Below, one piece after another: positions 5,725-6,834 of a stretch of DNA of 6,834 nucleotides. A program made the translations under genes and the position numbers. Under the pieces are notes generated by a model, which did no database searches, had not been told where the DNA came from, and worked only from the letters and a program-made list of their open reading frames with translations. The first letter of the stretch is position 1. Every line of letters starts with the position of its first letter. The stretch comes from Candidatus Kaiserbacteria bacterium (lineage in GTDB: Bacteria; Patescibacteriota; Minisyncoccia; Phycocordibacterales; UBA918), in the NCBI GenBank assembly GCA_023264435.1, contig JAHFMK010000028.1, forward strand, positions 1-6,834. Direction: 5' to 3'.

Positions 5725-6537
5725 ATGCGATATTTTATCCTAGCAGGACTTCTGAGTGTCAGTGTATTTTTGGTAACTCCTGTGTTTGCAGCGAATGGTC
5801 TTGTGCCGTGTGATGGTGTTGATTGTAGCAGTTGTCATCTTGTTACACTTGCCGATAACATACTCAAATTTTTGATTAGTGTTTCTGTCATAATTGCTGC
5901 AGTCATGTTTGTTATCGGTGGACTTACGATGGTAATGTCTGCGGGAGATACGGGAAAAGTGGATAAAGGAAGAGAGATGATGTCAAACGCTATTATAGGA
6001 ATTGTTATTGTCCTTGCTGCATGGCTTGTAGTGGATACCGTACTTAAAATGGTTTTGAGTGATACCGCATACGGCATGTGGAATAAGATACAATGTACCA
6101 CACAGACAGCTGCAACACCACCACCATCACAACCGGGGAGTGTGACGGGAGGCGTCGGAACAACACCAATAACTGGTGGTGGAGCGCAGTGTGCAGATGG
6201 AAATACTGCGTGTAGTGTCGATGCACTCATATCTGCAGGTTTCTCTGATACACAAGCAAATGTCATGTCATGTCTTGCTATGACTGAAAGTTCAGGTGAC
6301 CCAAATGCTCGAAACAATACTTCAAATAGTACCGCATGCGGTACCTTTCAAATCCTTAGGAGTACTTGGGATGATGTCCCAAGGAGTAGTGGTTGTGATA
6401 GTTTCTTTGCGTGTACAGATGCAACATGCAACATGCAAGTGGCAAAACAGCTTGTTGCTCGGTCTGGCTACAGTAGTTGGACGTGTCCAGGTTGTAATTC
6501 AAAAGCACAGGAATGCGTAAATAAATATGGTGGATAA
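5725..6537 (+). CDS. VirB2/TrbC-like pilin fused to a lytic-transglycosylase-like domain
   Basis: This is a 270-residue exported protein in three parts. Residues 1-22 are a signal peptide ending VFA. Residues 29-110 resemble the Cys-rich pilins common in Parcubacteria: Cys29, Cys34 and Cys37 (PCDGVDCSSC), then two hydrophobic helices at about 44-70 and 88-110 in the VirB2/TrbC hairpin pattern. A Pro/Gly/Thr linker (about 125-155) leads to a lysozyme-like domain. There VMSCLAMTESSGDPNA (180-195) carries the probable catalytic Glu188, and ACGTFQILRSTWDD (204-217) matches the SLT G-x-FQI segment. Ten Cys lie between 156 and 264, suggesting several disulphides. The likely role is a pilus or secretion subunit that also opens peptidoglycan. 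No Shine-Dalgarno is seen. The next gene starts 11 bases after the stop, so an operon is likely. Tandem TAATAATAA stops end the frame. Confidence 0.85.
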   Translation: MRYFILAGLLSVSVFLVTPVFAANGLVPCDGVDCSSCHLVTLADNILKFLISVSVIIAAVMFVIGGLTMVMSAGDTGKVDKGREMMSNAIIGIVIVLAAWLVVDTVLKMVLSDTAYGMWNKIQCTTQTAATPPPSQPGSVTGGVGTTPITGGGAQCADGNTACSVDALISAGFSDTQANVMSCLAMTESSGDPNARNNTSNSTACGTFQILRSTWDDVPRSSGCDSFFACTDATCNMQVAKQLVARSGYSSWTCPGCNSKAQECVNKYGG

Positions 6538-6548
6538 TAATAAAATAT

Positions 6549-6834
6549 ATGAATAAAAAAATAATTATCGTTGGTGTCATCACCATATTGCTTGTAATGG
6601 CAATAAGTATTCTATATATGTTATCTGGTAAGACATCTACACCACCACCAAATACAGGTGGCAATACCGTATTTCCAATAGATTCTACGGTAAACACACG
6701 TCCAGCATCGAATGATACGACAATGAAGATATCTTCTGCGAAAGGTGAGACATTGGAAGTAAATAATTTTCTCGCACTTCCTAGTACTGTTTCTGATCCT
6801 ATGAATAATGGATATTATTATTTAAGTGATAATA
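6549..6834 (+). CDS. Membrane-anchored protein of unknown function (3'-partial)
   Basis: An ATG at 6549 opens a frame of 95 complete codons that runs off the window. The protein begins MNKKIIIVGV, with a single hydrophobic anchor at about residues 4-25. A short Thr/Pro/Gly/Asn-rich spacer (KTSTPPPNTGGNT) follows, and then a probably extracytoplasmic region containing VNNFLALPS and NNGYYYLSD. The basic N-terminus followed by the anchor predicts a cytoplasmic N-terminus and outside C-terminus. There is no lipobox Cys. It begins 11 bases after the pilin-transglycosylase stop on the same strand, so it is probably co-transcribed and may belong to the same pilus or secretion apparatus. I do not recognise the family with certainty. 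The nearest purine stretch to the start (GGTGGA, overlapping the pilin's end) is further away than an ideal Shine-Dalgarno. Confidence 0.75.
   Translation, partial: MNKKIIIVGVITILLVMAISILYMLSGKTSTPPPNTGGNTVFPIDSTVNTRPASNDTTMKISSAKGETLEVNNFLALPSTVSDPMNNGYYYLSDN

Noticed and set aside
5835..6317. 160-codon minus-strand ORF within the pilin gene
   Set aside because: It is a shadow frame; the plus-strand product has clear signal peptide, membrane helices and catalytic motif.
1..6834. CRISPR array, insertion sequence or transposase
   Set aside because: No regularly spaced direct repeats, no transposase-like frame and no terminal inverted repeats were found on either strand.

Overview
The window most likely comes from a small-genome bacterium of the Candidate Phyla Radiation / Patescibacteria, probably Parcubacteria-like. 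This is an inference from several features: a VirB2-like pilin with a Cys-rich N-terminus fused to a lysozyme-like domain, small envelope genes with very short or overlapping boundaries, starts that mostly lack a Shine-Dalgarno sequence, and two tRNA genes without an encoded CCA end. DedA and PAP2 both end in TGA and no gene needs it as a sense codon, so the standard bacterial code fits.

Left region (1-2840): the 3' part of a type III restriction enzyme (Res). Its DEPQ, SAT and QxxGRGLR helicase motifs and its PD-(D/E)XK nuclease motif are intact, but the N-terminus with Walker A lies outside the window. A 73-codon lysine-rich ORF of unknown function faces it and overlaps its stop by 4 bases. 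At about 2840 this block ends abruptly against the first 45 codons of a glmS gene (minus strand). The base composition also changes here, from relatively GC-rich to AT-rich. The simplest reading is that a horizontally acquired restriction-modification island interrupts or replaces glmS.

Middle region (2976-5167): three AT-rich envelope genes, namely a divergent DedA-family membrane protein (+), a family 2 glycosyltransferase (-) and a six-helix PAP2_C / sphingomyelin-synthase-like membrane protein (+). DedA and the glycosyltransferase converge with an 8-base overlap. The glycosyltransferase and PAP2 diverge from a 20-base gap in which two overlapping -10 elements can be drawn. Together they look like a lipid or lipid-linked glycan handling cluster, though no shared pathway is proven.

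Right region (5200-6834): divergent tRNA-Tyr(GUA, -) and tRNA-Trp(CCA, +), then a 245-base non-coding stretch. A likely two-gene unit follows: the secreted or membrane VirB2-like pilin with a C-terminal lytic-transglycosylase-like domain, and the N-terminal part of a membrane-anchored protein that runs off the window. This pair suggests the start of a pilus or type IV secretion-like locus that continues to the right.
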